Source: Streptomyces sp. A012304 (GTDB lineage Bacteria; Actinomycetota; Actinomycetes; Streptomycetales; Streptomycetaceae). From it: a stretch of DNA of 64,000 nt. The notes below the pieces were generated by a model. The model did no database searches, had not been told where the DNA came from, and saw only the letters and a list, made by a program, of their open reading frames with translations. Positions 44,653 through 53,204 of this stretch are shown here, in pieces (position 1 is the first letter of the stretch; each line of letters opens with the position of its first letter). The position numbers were made by a program, and so were the translations under genes. The stretch covers positions 90,717 to 154,716 of the forward strand of contig NZ_BQUN01000034.1 of NCBI RefSeq assembly GCF_026008495.1, written 5' to 3'.

Positions 44653-45636
44653 TCAGTCGTCGTAGTGGACCCAGTAACGGCTGGCGATGAAGTTGACCGC
44701 CGTGAAGCCTGCGATGACCAGGAACAGCACCCACGCCAGCGCGGAGGCGTATCCCATCTGGAGGTCGGTGAAGCCCTTCTTGTACAGGTAGAGGGAGTAC
44801 AGCATCGTCGAGTTGAGCGGTCCGCCGGTGCCGTTGCTGACGACGAAGGCGGGGGTGAACGTCTTGAACGCGTCGATGATCTGCAGGACGACGTTGAAGA
44901 AGACGATCGGGGTCAGCAGCGGCAGGGTGATCTTGAAGAAGCGGGTGAAGGCGCTGGCGCCGTCGAGGGCGGCGGCCTCGTAGACGTCCTTCGGCAGCTG
45001 CTTGAGGCCGGCGAGGAAGATGACCATCGGGGTGCCGAACTGCCAGACGGCCAGCAGCACGAGGGTGTAGATCGCGGTGTCGGGGCTGGAGATCCAGTCC
45101 TGGCCCTTGATGCCGAACCAGCTCAGGAAGTCGTTGAACAGGCCGTCGCCGCCGAAGACCTGCCGCCACACGATCGCCACGGCCACCGCGCCGCCGAGCA
45201 GCGACGGCAGGTAGAAGGCGGCCCGGTACAGGCCGATGCCCTTGAGGTCGCGGTTGAGCAGCATCGCCACGCCGAGCGCGAGCCCGAGCTTCAGCGGGAC
45301 GGAGACCAGGACGTACAGGAGGGTGGCGTGCACCGAGTCCCAGAAGACCGGGTCCTCGGTGAACATCCGGTCGTAGTTCGCGCCACCGACCCACTCCGGG
45401 GGCGTCAGCAGGTCGAACTTGGTGAAGGACAGGTACAGCGAGTCGAGCATCGGGTAGATCGTCAGCCCGAACAGGCCGACGAACCAGGGGGCCAGGAAGA
45501 CGTACGGCCACCACCCGCCACCCCGCCGTCTGGCGAGGCGGCGGCGCATACGATCGCGCTCCCGCTGGTCGGACGGGGTCGCCGGAGCCGGCGGCTCCTT
45601 CACGACCTCGTCGGTCTTGGCGGTGGTCATACTCAT
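44653..45636 (-). CDS. carbohydrate ABC transporter permease (MalF-like)
   Basis: A 327-residue CUT1 permease with six helices after a charged cytoplasmic N-terminus (RERDRMRRRLARRR). The EAA loop is LPKDVYEAAALDGASAFTRFFKITLPLLTP. It pairs with the MalG-like subunit to form the translocation channel for the solute delivered by the binding protein encoded upstream. ATG 45636 (MSMTTAK) is used; an ATG at 45630 is equally placed. It is 40 bp from the binding-protein gene. Confidence 0.92.
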   Translation of the reverse strand: MSMTTAKTDEVVKEPPAPATPSDQRERDRMRRRLARRRGGGWWPYVFLAPWFVGLFGLTIYPMLDSLYLSFTKFDLLTPPEWVGGANYDRMFTEDPVFWDSVHATLLYVLVSVPLKLGLALGVAMLLNRDLKGIGLYRAAFYLPSLLGGAVAVAIVWRQVFGGDGLFNDFLSWFGIKGQDWISSPDTAIYTLVLLAVWQFGTPMVIFLAGLKQLPKDVYEAAALDGASAFTRFFKITLPLLTPIVFFNVVLQIIDAFKTFTPAFVVSNGTGGPLNSTMLYSLYLYKKGFTDLQMGYASALAWVLFLVIAGFTAVNFIASRYWVHYDD

Positions 45637-45676
45637 CTCCCTGGACCTCTCCCGGTGGTCGGACGTGCGGCGCGCG

Positions 45677-47008
45677 TTACTCGGCGAGGATTCCGGCGGC
45701 CTGGTCGAAGAACTTGCCGAGCTGGGCCTTGATCGTCGCCTTGCCGAAGGCGATGGCGAGGTTCGACTGGAACAGCAGGTCCCAGATCCGGTCGGCGCCC
45801 TGCGGCGGCGGCACCGGGGCGGGCAGGGCGTTGGTCGCCTTGGAGACGCGCTGGGAGATGTAGTCGGCGTTCGCCATGTTCAGCTTGTCGGTCTCGCTCA
45901 GACCGGAGGCGATCAGGTTGCGGGCCTTCTCGGTCGGCGGGATGCCACGGAAGAGCTGCATGGTCTTGATCGCCGTCTCGTTCTGCGCGAAGAACGACAT
46001 GATCTTGACCGAGTCGGGGACCTTCTTGCTCGCCTTGGTGGCGCTGAGCAGCACACCGCCGTTGACGAAGTTGCCCTCGCGGGCGCCCGACCAGTCGCCC
46101 TGCGGGGTGGGCAGGAAGTCCAGCTGGGCGTCGGTGACGGAGCCGCCCGCGCCGTAGACGCCGGAGTCGAAGGTGAACAGCGCCTTGCCGATGACGACCG
46201 CGTTCTTGGTGAGGTCGTTGTGGGCGGCGGAGGTGATGGCCGGCGGCGGGGAGGCGTTGGTCTTGCGCATCTCGGCCCAGTACTCCCACCACTCCTGGAG
46301 GGTGTCGGCGGTGAAGCCGAGCTTCTTGCCGTCCTCGGAGAAGAAGGTCTGGCCCTTCTCACGGGCGAAGATCTCGAAGCACTGAAGGGTGGAGCCGCCG
46401 CCGTCGTCGACGCCGTGGATCTTGCCGCCGCTCTTCTTGTAGACGTCCTGGGAGACCTTCTTCAGGTCGGTCCAGGTCCACTCGCGGTCCGGCAGCTTCA
46501 GGCCGAGCTTCTCCAGGCCGCTGCGGTTAACGGTGAGCTGGTTGACGCCGATGCCGGAGGGGACACCGTAGAGCTTGCCGTCGACGGTGCCGGCGGCCAG
46601 GAGCGTCTTGGAGAAGCCGGTCAGGTCGAGGGTCTTGCCGACATAGGCGTCGAGCGGGGCGAGGACACCCTTGCGGGCGTACTGGGCGACCAGCGCGGTG
46701 TCCATCTGCATCAGGTCGGGGGCGCTGCCGCCGGCGACGTTGGTGTTGAACTTGTCGAAGTACCCGTCGTATCCGGAGTAGGTCTCCTGGATCTTGATCT
46801 TCGGGTTGTCCTTCTGGAAGGTGGCAAGCGCTTTCTTGTACGCGGCGTGACGCTGGTCGCTGCCCCACCAGATCATCGTCAGCTTGTCGTTGGTGGTGCC
46901 GGCGCCGGTGCCGCCGGCACAGGCGCTGAGCGAAGTGCCCAGTGCCGCCGCGACGGTGACGCCGCTCGCGGCGCGGAACAGGCTTCTGCGCGAGATCTCG
47001 TGACCCAC
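45677..47008 (-). CDS. sugar ABC transporter solute-binding lipoprotein
   Basis: A 443-residue extracellular solute-binding protein, family 1. The N-terminus combines a twin-arginine-like SRRSLFRAASG with a lipobox LSAC, so lipidation is expected at Cys30. The mature region has the two-lobe type I fold (IWWGSDQRHAAYKKALATFQ, ATGGS-like APDLMQMD, VPSGIGVNQLTVNR). It would capture an oligosaccharide at the cell surface and hand it to the two permeases. GTG 47008 follows GGGAGGACC. It is the first transport gene after the ROK regulator on the same strand. Confidence 0.92.
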   Translation of the reverse strand: MGHEISRRSLFRAASGVTVAAALGTSLSACAGGTGAGTTNDKLTMIWWGSDQRHAAYKKALATFQKDNPKIKIQETYSGYDGYFDKFNTNVAGGSAPDLMQMDTALVAQYARKGVLAPLDAYVGKTLDLTGFSKTLLAAGTVDGKLYGVPSGIGVNQLTVNRSGLEKLGLKLPDREWTWTDLKKVSQDVYKKSGGKIHGVDDGGGSTLQCFEIFAREKGQTFFSEDGKKLGFTADTLQEWWEYWAEMRKTNASPPPAITSAAHNDLTKNAVVIGKALFTFDSGVYGAGGSVTDAQLDFLPTPQGDWSGAREGNFVNGGVLLSATKASKKVPDSVKIMSFFAQNETAIKTMQLFRGIPPTEKARNLIASGLSETDKLNMANADYISQRVSKATNALPAPVPPPQGADRIWDLLFQSNLAIAFGKATIKAQLGKFFDQAAGILAE

Positions 47009-47283
47009 CGGGTCCTCCCTGGATGTGCGTGACGGATTTCCCGGCCGGTCGCTGGCGGCACGGGTTGGTTCTTGCTCGGAAGGCGCCTTCCGGGGCTGCG
47101 GCCTCGCCCGGCCTCGCCCATCCTGACGGGTGCGGATCCCCGGCCGCCATGGCCGTCGTCACGCGAGCACGCCCTCGCGTGGCTGCCGTACCTCGGGTAC
47201 GGGCGGGACGCCCACCCCAAGCCGGTGTCCCGACCGGCTTAGAAAGCGCTTGTCCGGACATTGGCAGACCAAGTCGGAGGGCG
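47009..47283 (-). promoter_or_regulatory. operon control region with AAGCGCTT and TGTCCGGACA palindromes
   Basis: Between the ROK gene and the binding-protein gene, AGAAAGCGCTTG occurs at 47241-47252 (perfect AAGCGCTT core at 47244-47251), immediately followed by TGTCCGGACA (47251-47260), another perfect palindrome. Adjacent palindromes are typical of LacI/ROK-type sugar operators. The rest of the 275-bp region is a leader of unknown content. The same 12-mer appears inverted inside the binding-protein gene at 46825-46836. Confidence 0.5.
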
Positions 47284-48429
47284 TCAATCCTTCGTCCGCG
47301 CCGCCTGGGTCACGGTTTGGACTCCCCGGGCCACGGCCAGCCGGGCGGCGCCCACGACGGTGCCGAAGTCCCCGACCGTACTGCTGACCACCTCGGTGGG
47401 CCAGCTCAGCCGCTCCACCTCGGCCCGCACCCCGGGCAGCAGCCGCGGGTCCGCGCCGGTGCTGCCCCCCAGCACGATCAGCCCCGGGTCCAGTACGGCG
47501 GTCACGGCGGCGGCGAGCCGCCCCACGTCCGCGGCGTGGCGGTCCACGACGGTGCGCGCCGCGGCCCGGCCCTCCCCGGCGAGGTCGAGCAGCCGCTCCA
47601 TGGTGCGCGGGCACGGGCCGTCGGTGTCCTGCCAGGCCTCGGCGGCCCGGCGCAGCAGGGAGCGGGCGCCGATGTACTCCTCCAGCGCCTCGTGCCGGGG
47701 CCGTTGGTCGTCGGCCCACGGGTAGGGCAGCCGGGCCAGCTCGCCGGCCGCGCCGTTCGCCCCGCGCAGTACCTGTCCGCCGACCACGATGCCCAGACCG
47801 ATGCCCACGCCGATCCGCAGGTAGCCGAAGGTGTGCCGGCCGCGCGCCGCGCCCTCGTGCAGCTCCGCCAGCGCGGCGCAGTTGACGTTGTTCTCGAGGT
47901 GGACGGGGACGCCCGGGGGCAGTGCGACGGCCACGGCGTCGAAGACCGGACCGGCCTTGGCGGTCGCCGGACGCATGCCGCCCTCCCCCGCGTCCGGCGC
48001 GGTGACGTCACCGACGGCGACCACGATGGTCCACAGCGGGGCATCGGGGGGCAGCGCGGCGAGCGCCTCGCGCACCACGTCGGCGGCGTCCGCCCGGGAG
48101 CCGGTGGCCTCGGCCAGCAGCGTGCCGTCCAGCGCGCAGCCGCGCACCCGGGTGAGGGCGGGCCCGAGATCGACGGCGAGCACCGCCCCGGCGGCCGGCC
48201 CGAGCCGGTAGACGGCGGCGGAGCGGCCCGTGCCGCTGGAGGCGGTGCCGGAGTGGGCGGCGAGCCGGACGCTCTCCAGTTCCGCGACGGCTGAGGACAC
48301 CGTCGGTTTGGACAGGCCCGCCAGGCTCGCCAGCTGCGGCCGGGTCGCACTGCCGGCGCCGGCCAGCACGGCGAACACCGCACTCGCGCTCTCGGTCAGG
48401 CGGGGGGCTCTTGCCACGACGTGTTCCAC
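47284..48429 (-). CDS. ROK family transcriptional regulator
   Basis: A 381-residue regulator: an N-terminal winged HTH (ATRPQLASLAGLSKPTVSSA, about residues 30-50) and a C-terminal ROK sugar-kinase-like domain with AVDLGPALTRVRG, HLENNVNCAALAE and IGVGIGLGIVVGGQVLRGAN. The zinc-binding CxCGxxGC of many ROK proteins is not evident, and the phosphate loop is degenerate, so it should sense a sugar ligand rather than phosphorylate it. GTG 48429 follows GAGTGGGG. It sits between the importer genes and the divergent sugar kinase and probably controls both. Confidence 0.88.
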   Translation of the reverse strand: MEHVVARAPRLTESASAVFAVLAGAGSATRPQLASLAGLSKPTVSSAVAELESVRLAAHSGTASSGTGRSAAVYRLGPAAGAVLAVDLGPALTRVRGCALDGTLLAEATGSRADAADVVREALAALPPDAPLWTIVVAVGDVTAPDAGEGGMRPATAKAGPVFDAVAVALPPGVPVHLENNVNCAALAELHEGAARGRHTFGYLRIGVGIGLGIVVGGQVLRGANGAAGELARLPYPWADDQRPRHEALEEYIGARSLLRRAAEAWQDTDGPCPRTMERLLDLAGEGRAAARTVVDRHAADVGRLAAAVTAVLDPGLIVLGGSTGADPRLLPGVRAEVERLSWPTEVVSSTVGDFGTVVGAARLAVARGVQTVTQAARTKD

Positions 48430-48732
48430 GGTTCCCCACTCAAGGTCACGGACCGCACTCCCCGAGGCGATCGTCTCTGCGGAATGCGGCGATGGGATGC
48501 ACGGCTCACGCGTCCCCGCCCCGCGGCGGCCCGGATGGGCCCCCGGTGGTCGAGTGCGCGACGACTCTTGACGCACTGTACTTCGTTAGTTAACTTCCTA
48601 ACGAACATCACGGTACTCGCCTGCCGTACTCCGCCAGAAGCCCGTCCCGGGGCTTCCCTAGTTCCTCGATCGCCCCTCCCACCAGCACGGTTCGCCCGCC
48701 GTCGCGGCACACGCAACGACGAAAGAGGACCT
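48430..48732. other. 303-bp divergent region between ROK gene and sugar kinase
   Basis: It contains the kinase promoter/operator at 48568-48605. The left half (48430-48567) should hold the promoter of the ROK gene but shows no clear hexamers. The right half (48606-48732) is the kinase leader, ending with AAAGAGGA before the GTG at 48733. No gene is seen. Confidence 0.55.
48568..48605 (+). promoter_or_regulatory. sugar-kinase promoter overlapped by an inverted-repeat operator
   Basis: TTGACG at 48568-48573, a 17-base spacer and TAACTT at 48591-48596 form a good sigma-70-type promoter. The inverted repeat TTCGTTAG-N8-CTAACGAA (48582-48589 and 48598-48605) surrounds the -10, and AGTTAACT (48588-48595) is a further perfect palindrome inside it. 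Repressor binding here would block RNA polymerase. The AT-rich TTAG/CTAA arms resemble operators of ROK-family sugar repressors, so the neighbouring ROK protein is the likely ligand-responsive repressor. Confidence 0.7.
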
Positions 48733-49632
48733 GTGCAGGACTCCGCGCCCCTCGTGGTCGGTATCGACGTGGGCGGCACCAAGACGCATCTGCGCGCGCT
48801 CGCGGGTGACACCCCGGTGGCCGACCACGTCCGCACGAGCAGCGGCTGGCGGCCGCACGACCCGGTGGCCGCCGCCTCGTGGCTGGCCACCCTGGTCTCC
48901 GACGCCCTCCCGGCGCGCGCCCGCCCGTCCGCGGTGGCCGTGGGCGGCCACGCCTGCGAGACCCCGCGCCAGTGCGCGCAACTGCGCACCGCGCTGCGAC
49001 TCCACTTCGACACCCCCGCGCTGGTCGTCGGCGACGCCGAACTCCTCGTGCCCGCCGCCGGACTGGACAAGGGGGTCGGCCTGGTCGCCGGCACCGGCTC
49101 GGTGGCCGTGGGCCGGCTGCCCGACGGCACCCCGGTCCAGGTGGGCGGCTGGGGCGCGGTCCTCGGCGACGAGGGCGGCGCCGCCGGTCTGGTCCGGGAG
49201 GCGGCACGCGCCGTGTGGGCCGCGCACGACCGCGGGGAGGAGCCCGACGCCCTCGCGCGCGGACTGATCGGCTCGCTCGGTGTGTCCGAGGTGCCGGCGC
49301 TCGGCGCGGCCCTGGAGAGCGCCTCGGACGTCTCCGCCGAGTGGGGCCGGCACGCCCCCGCCGTCTTCGCGGCCGCCGCCGAGGGCTCGCCGCTCGCCCG
49401 GGCCGTGATCGCGGAGGCGGGCGAGGCGCTGGCCGCGCTCGTCGCCCGGCTCGCCGTCCGTGGGGTGCCGGTGGACGACGTCGTCGTCGCGGGCGGCACC
49501 GTGCTCGCCCAGCCCGCGCTGTACGAGGCGTTCACCGCCGCGCTCGCCGGGGCCGTGCCCGGGGCACGGGCCCGGCCGTTGCGCGTCGCCCCCGTGACCG
49601 GGGCGGTGGCGCTGGCACGGGCGCTGCTGTGA
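48733..49632 (+). CDS. BadF/BcrA-type sugar kinase (N-acetylglucosamine kinase-like)
   Basis: A 299-residue ASKHA-fold kinase. GIDVGGTKTHLRAL (residues 10-23) is the phosphate-1 loop, VGLVAGTGSVAVGR the phosphate-2 loop with the conserved GTGS, GGWGAVLGDEGGAAGL the connecting motif, and VVVAGGTVLAQ the adenosine motif. Family members phosphorylate N-acetylglucosamine or other amino sugars. GTG 48733 follows AAAGAGGAC. Divergence from the ROK gene suggests that it phosphorylates the monosaccharide released from the imported oligosaccharide in the cytosol. Confidence 0.86.
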   Translation: MQDSAPLVVGIDVGGTKTHLRALAGDTPVADHVRTSSGWRPHDPVAAASWLATLVSDALPARARPSAVAVGGHACETPRQCAQLRTALRLHFDTPALVVGDAELLVPAAGLDKGVGLVAGTGSVAVGRLPDGTPVQVGGWGAVLGDEGGAAGLVREAARAVWAAHDRGEEPDALARGLIGSLGVSEVPALGAALESASDVSAEWGRHAPAVFAAAAEGSPLARAVIAEAGEALAALVARLAVRGVPVDDVVVAGGTVLAQPALYEAFTAALAGAVPGARARPLRVAPVTGAVALARALL

Positions 49633-49867
49633 GCGCGGCGCGACGGTGACGACGGGTCATGAGGAGCCCCGGATGCCGGTCGGCCGCGTTCACCCGAAGG
49701 ACATGCCACGGTCGCCGGGGGCTCCCCGAGGGGACACAACTCGGCCGTAGATCTTCGCGCGTACGCACATCTTCGACTCACGGTCCGTCAAAATCCGACA
49801 GAGTCGCTCCTGATCGCACGTCCTTTCCCCCGGCCGCACGGCCGAAGAACTGCAGAGAGGCACATCC

Positions 49868-51784
49868 ATGCCGTCAACCGCCGGGCACCGCGCACCTTCG
49901 GCCGTGAACAGACGAGGCTTCCTGAAGGCCTCGCTGGGCGGCTCGGCCGCCCTGGTCGCCGCGCCCACGCTCGTCTCCTGGCTGGGCGCCGCCGACGCCA
50001 AGGCCGCCACGGCGCCCGCCGCGTTCGTCGACGACTACAAGACCAACGTCCTGACGAACTTCACGCCCGAGACCAACGCCGTGGTGCGGATCCTCGGCGG
50101 CATGGCCGAGGTCTGGAAGACCGGCTCGGCCTGGAACACCGGGACGGCGCTGCGGCCCGAGGTGCTCCGTGCCAACATGCGCTACTGCGCCCGTGTCACC
50201 GCCACCCGCACACCGGAGCAGGCCAAGGAGGCGTTCGTCTACGACCGCCAGCACCAGAGCTACTCGGTGATCGGCGGCCTCGGTCCGCTCGCGGAGCTGT
50301 ACAAGGCGGGCGCCAAGGCGGTCACGTCGATCACCAGCGCCCCGGACACCACGCCCCCGACCACGATCAGCGACGCCGTGCCCGCCGACGCCCCGGCCGG
50401 TTCCGCGGTCGGCGCCGGTTCGCACACCTCGGACCTCGGGCAGGTCGCCAAGCTGGTCGACACCGTGCGCGGCCCCTTCGCCTCCAGCAACCCCGGCAAG
50501 TTCGCCTACCAGTACCCGCGTCCGTGGCGCTTGAACGAGGACAGCCAGGTCGTCGACACCGGGAAGACCGACGCGTTCGGCTTCCCGGTCTACGACTCCC
50601 AGGTGATCGTCGCCCCGCAGCTGCTGCGCCAGCGCGGCACCTCCCCCGCCGATGACGGCGGCTACCCCAGCGGGCACACCAACGCCATCCACCTGGCCGC
50701 CCTGGCCTTCGCGTACGCGGTGCCGGAACGGTTCCAGGAGCTGGTGACCCGCGCCTTCGAGCTGAGCCACACCAGGATCGTCTCCGGCATGCACTCCACC
50801 GTCGACGTCATCGGCGGGCGCGTCATGGCCACCGCCCTCGCCGCGGCCGCGCTGGCCGATCCGGCGAACGCCGCGCTCAAGGCCGCCGCCCGCGCGCAGG
50901 CCCTCGCCTACTTCACCGAGAAGACGGGCACGACCGCCGACACCCTGTTCGCGTACGCCCACTCGGACGCCGGTGACCGCTACGCCGACCGGCGCGCCAA
51001 CGCCCGTCTGGTCGAGCCCAAGCTGACCTACGTGCTCACCCGGGAGGGCCGCGACCGGGACCTGACCGTGCCGAAGGGCGCGGAGGTGCTGCTGGAGACG
51101 CGGCTGCCGTACCTGGACGCGGCCCAGCGCCGCGAGGTGCTGCGTACGACCGCGCTGCGCGCCGGGTACGTGCTGCTGGACGGCTTCGAGCAGTGGGGCC
51201 GGCTCAACCTGTTCGCCGCGGCCGACGGCTACGGCGCCTTCGACTCCGACGTCACGGTCACCCTGGACGCGGCCGCGGGCGGCTTCCACGCGGCCGACGC
51301 CTGGCGCAACGACATCGACGGCCGGGGCGGTCTGACCAAGCGCGGCTCGGGCACGCTCACGCTGACCGGCGCCAACCACTACCAGGGCGGCACCGTGGTC
51401 GAGGCGGGCACGCTGGTCGCCGGCTCGGCGAAGGCGCTGGGCCACGGGGAGGTCCGGGTCCAGGGCGGCACGCTGCGGGCGATCGGTCCGGTGCGGGTGC
51501 GCGGGCTGTACGCCCAGGAGTCCGGGACGGTGCTGGACCTGACGCTGCGCAAGAACCACGGCGCCGTCCTGTCGGTGGCCGGGCGGGTGGTCCTCGCCCA
51601 GGGCAGCGTGCTGTCGCTGCGGCTGGACGGCGAGCGGCCGCCGGTCGTGGGCGGTGTCGTCCCGGTGATCGGCGCGCAGGCGCTGCGCGGGCGGTTCGAC
51701 CGCGTGGAGCTGGCCTCCGACACGCTGCGGGCGGTGCCGGTGTACACGGCGGACGGTCTGTCGGTACGCATCGTCAAGCGGTAG
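49868..51784 (+). CDS. secreted PAP2 phosphatase with autotransporter-type beta repeat
   Basis: A 638-residue protein with a Tat signal (NRRGFLKASLGG, cleavage near AKA-AT at about 47). The PAP2/vanadium-haloperoxidase motifs are KFAYQYPRP (211-219), PSGH (267-270) and SHTRIVSGMHSTVD with Arg303, His309 and Asp313, giving a complete acid phosphatase site. Residues about 490-540 hold GGLTKRGSGTLTLTGANHYQ and the following GGTVVEAGTLV, an autotransporter-associated beta-strand repeat; beta-rich sequence runs to the C-terminus. The ATG at 49868 follows AGAGAGG. It probably dephosphorylates a phosphoester outside the cell; the repeat may anchor it to the wall. Confidence 0.88.
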   Translation: MPSTAGHRAPSAVNRRGFLKASLGGSAALVAAPTLVSWLGAADAKAATAPAAFVDDYKTNVLTNFTPETNAVVRILGGMAEVWKTGSAWNTGTALRPEVLRANMRYCARVTATRTPEQAKEAFVYDRQHQSYSVIGGLGPLAELYKAGAKAVTSITSAPDTTPPTTISDAVPADAPAGSAVGAGSHTSDLGQVAKLVDTVRGPFASSNPGKFAYQYPRPWRLNEDSQVVDTGKTDAFGFPVYDSQVIVAPQLLRQRGTSPADDGGYPSGHTNAIHLAALAFAYAVPERFQELVTRAFELSHTRIVSGMHSTVDVIGGRVMATALAAAALADPANAALKAAARAQALAYFTEKTGTTADTLFAYAHSDAGDRYADRRANARLVEPKLTYVLTREGRDRDLTVPKGAEVLLETRLPYLDAAQRREVLRTTALRAGYVLLDGFEQWGRLNLFAAADGYGAFDSDVTVTLDAAAGGFHAADAWRNDIDGRGGLTKRGSGTLTLTGANHYQGGTVVEAGTLVAGSAKALGHGEVRVQGGTLRAIGPVRVRGLYAQESGTVLDLTLRKNHGAVLSVAGRVVLAQGSVLSLRLDGERPPVVGGVVPVIGAQALRGRFDRVELASDTLRAVPVYTADGLSVRIVKR

Positions 51785-51909
51785 CACTCCGTTTCGGGGG
51801 CGTCGGCTCCGTCTCGGGGCCGCCTCTGGCTACGCCGCAGGGCTCTGCCCGGGTGCTGGGTGGATGACGGTGGGCTCGGTTTCCCCGTCCCGTCGATCCA
51901 CCCGGGCCC

Positions 51910-51986
51910 GGCCGGGGCCCTGCGGGGCACCCGCCACCGCCGCCCTCGGGCTCGTCGTGGCTGGTCGCGCAGTTCCTCGCGCCCCT
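51910..51986 (+). repeat. 77-bp intergenic repeat, copy 1
   Basis: It runs from GGCCGGGGCCCTGCGGGG to the GCGCAGTTCCTCGCGCCCCT box and matches copy 2, 139 bp downstream, at 73 of 77 positions. The GGCTGGTCGCGCAGTTCC box is a motif I recall as scattered between genes in many Streptomyces genomes. Confidence 0.8.
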
Positions 51987-52048
51987 AAGACGCCGTCTAA
52001 AGCGCACCAGCCCACACGGCGGCGCCCCGCTGCACCGCCCGAAACCCC

Positions 52049-52125
52049 GGCCGGGGCCCTGCGGGGCACCCGCCATCGCCGCCCGCGGGCCCGTCGTGGC
52101 TGGTCGCGCAGTTCCCCGCGCCCCT
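52049..52125 (+). repeat. 77-bp intergenic repeat, copy 2
   Basis: Second copy of the repeat at 51910, offset by 139 bp, with four substitutions. Both copies start with a short internal palindrome (CCGGCCGGGGCCC region) and end in GCGCCCCT, so each could fold as RNA. They are likely a dispersed streptomycete intergenic element rather than a local operator. Confidence 0.8.
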
Positions 52126-52280
52126 GAGGCGCACCCCCCGCCCGCCAGCCCTGCGCGGCTGGTCGTATCCCACTTCGTAGGTGCTCGCGTGTCGCGTCCG
52201 TGCCCGGTGCTCGTGCTCCGGGGGGCCGGAGCAGGCCGTGGGCTATGTTGAGCCCCGTGGGAGACAAAGGAGGAGGACCG

Positions 52281-53204
52281 GTGCCATCGCCTCAGCAGGC
52301 ACGCGCACAGGCGACCACGATCACCTCGGGCAAAACCGCTCCGGAGGCGGAGGTGTCCCCCACCTCCCGGCTCAGGGCCCTGTTCGACGGACCCCATCTG
52401 TCCCCGGGCCAGCGGCGCATCGCCCAGTACCTGATCGAGAACATCACCGAGGCGGCGTTCCTGTCGATCACCGATCTCGCCGACCGCGTCGGCGTCAGCC
52501 AGCCCTCGGTGACCCGGTTCGCGGCCGCGGTGGGTTTCAGCGGTTACCCGGCGCTGCGGGAGAAACTCCAGTCGATCGCGCTGGGCGCCCTGGCCGGCGG
52601 TCCCGCCGCGGCCGAGGTGAACCGGAGCAACGAGCTCCAGGCGGCGGTCGACGCGGAGATCGAGAACCTGGAGAACCTGCGGCGCGACTTCGCCGACCCG
52701 GACCAGGTCATCGACGTGGGCCGGCAGCTGTCGGCGTCGACGCCGCTGACCATCCTGGGCCTGCGCATCTCGGCCTCGCTCGCCGAGTACTTCGCCTACG
52801 CCGCCCGCCGCATCCATCCGGACGTGCGGCTGGTGACCCGGGGCGGCAGCGTCGCCTACGACGCGCTGTTGCAGTCCCGGGAGGCGGGGGGCACCTGGGT
52901 GCTGGCGTTCTCCATGCCACGGCACGCGCAGGAGACGCTCACCGCGGTGCGTGTCGCGCGCAGCGCGGGCCTCCAGGTCGCGCTGGTCACCGACCTGGCG
53001 TTGGGGCCGGTGGCCGACGAGGCCGACGTCACCTTCGCCACCGGGACCGGCTCCCGCCTGGTCTTCGACTCCTACGCCGCCCCGGGGATGATGGCCGCCG
53101 CGCTGCTCCAGGCCATGACGGACGCGGGTCCCGAACGCACCCAGGCGCGGCTGGAGGAGTACGAGCAGATCGCCGAGCAGCATCAGTTCTTCCTCCGGGA
53201 CTGA
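52281..53204 (+). CDS. MurR/RpiR family transcriptional regulator
   Basis: A 307-residue regulator with an N-terminal RpiR HTH (LSPGQRRIAQYLIENITEAA, then SITDLADRVGVSQPSVTRFA, about residues 40-85) and a C-terminal SIS sugar-phosphate-binding domain (ILGLRISASLAEYFAYAARR, about 150-280). Such proteins sense phosphosugars and control amino-sugar or pentose catabolism. GTG 52281 is chosen for the excellent GGAGGAGGA upstream; longer frames from 52245 or 52200 lack it. No metabolic partner gene is adjacent, so its targets are unknown. Confidence 0.88.
   Translation: MPSPQQARAQATTITSGKTAPEAEVSPTSRLRALFDGPHLSPGQRRIAQYLIENITEAAFLSITDLADRVGVSQPSVTRFAAAVGFSGYPALREKLQSIALGALAGGPAAAEVNRSNELQAAVDAEIENLENLRRDFADPDQVIDVGRQLSASTPLTILGLRISASLAEYFAYAARRIHPDVRLVTRGGSVAYDALLQSREAGGTWVLAFSMPRHAQETLTAVRVARSAGLQVALVTDLALGPVADEADVTFATGTGSRLVFDSYAAPGMMAAALLQAMTDAGPERTQARLEEYEQIAEQHQFFLRD

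Larger units (their letters stand above)
51785..52280. other. 496-bp intergenic region with duplicated streptomycete repeat
   Basis: Located between the PAP2 gene and the RpiR gene, both on the plus strand. It contains the two 77-bp repeat copies annotated separately and a run CGGCTGGTCGTATCCC at about 52156-52171 that resembles a third partial copy. A TATGTT hexamer at 52244-52249 could be the -10 of the RpiR gene, though no matching -35 is clear. No coding sequence is evident. Confidence 0.6.

Noticed and set aside
41950..45732. Very long plus-strand open frame of 1260 codons
   Set aside because: It is the antisense shadow of the toroid enzyme and both permease genes; its product is Gly/Val/Arg/Glu-biased with no domain, a known effect in high-GC DNA.
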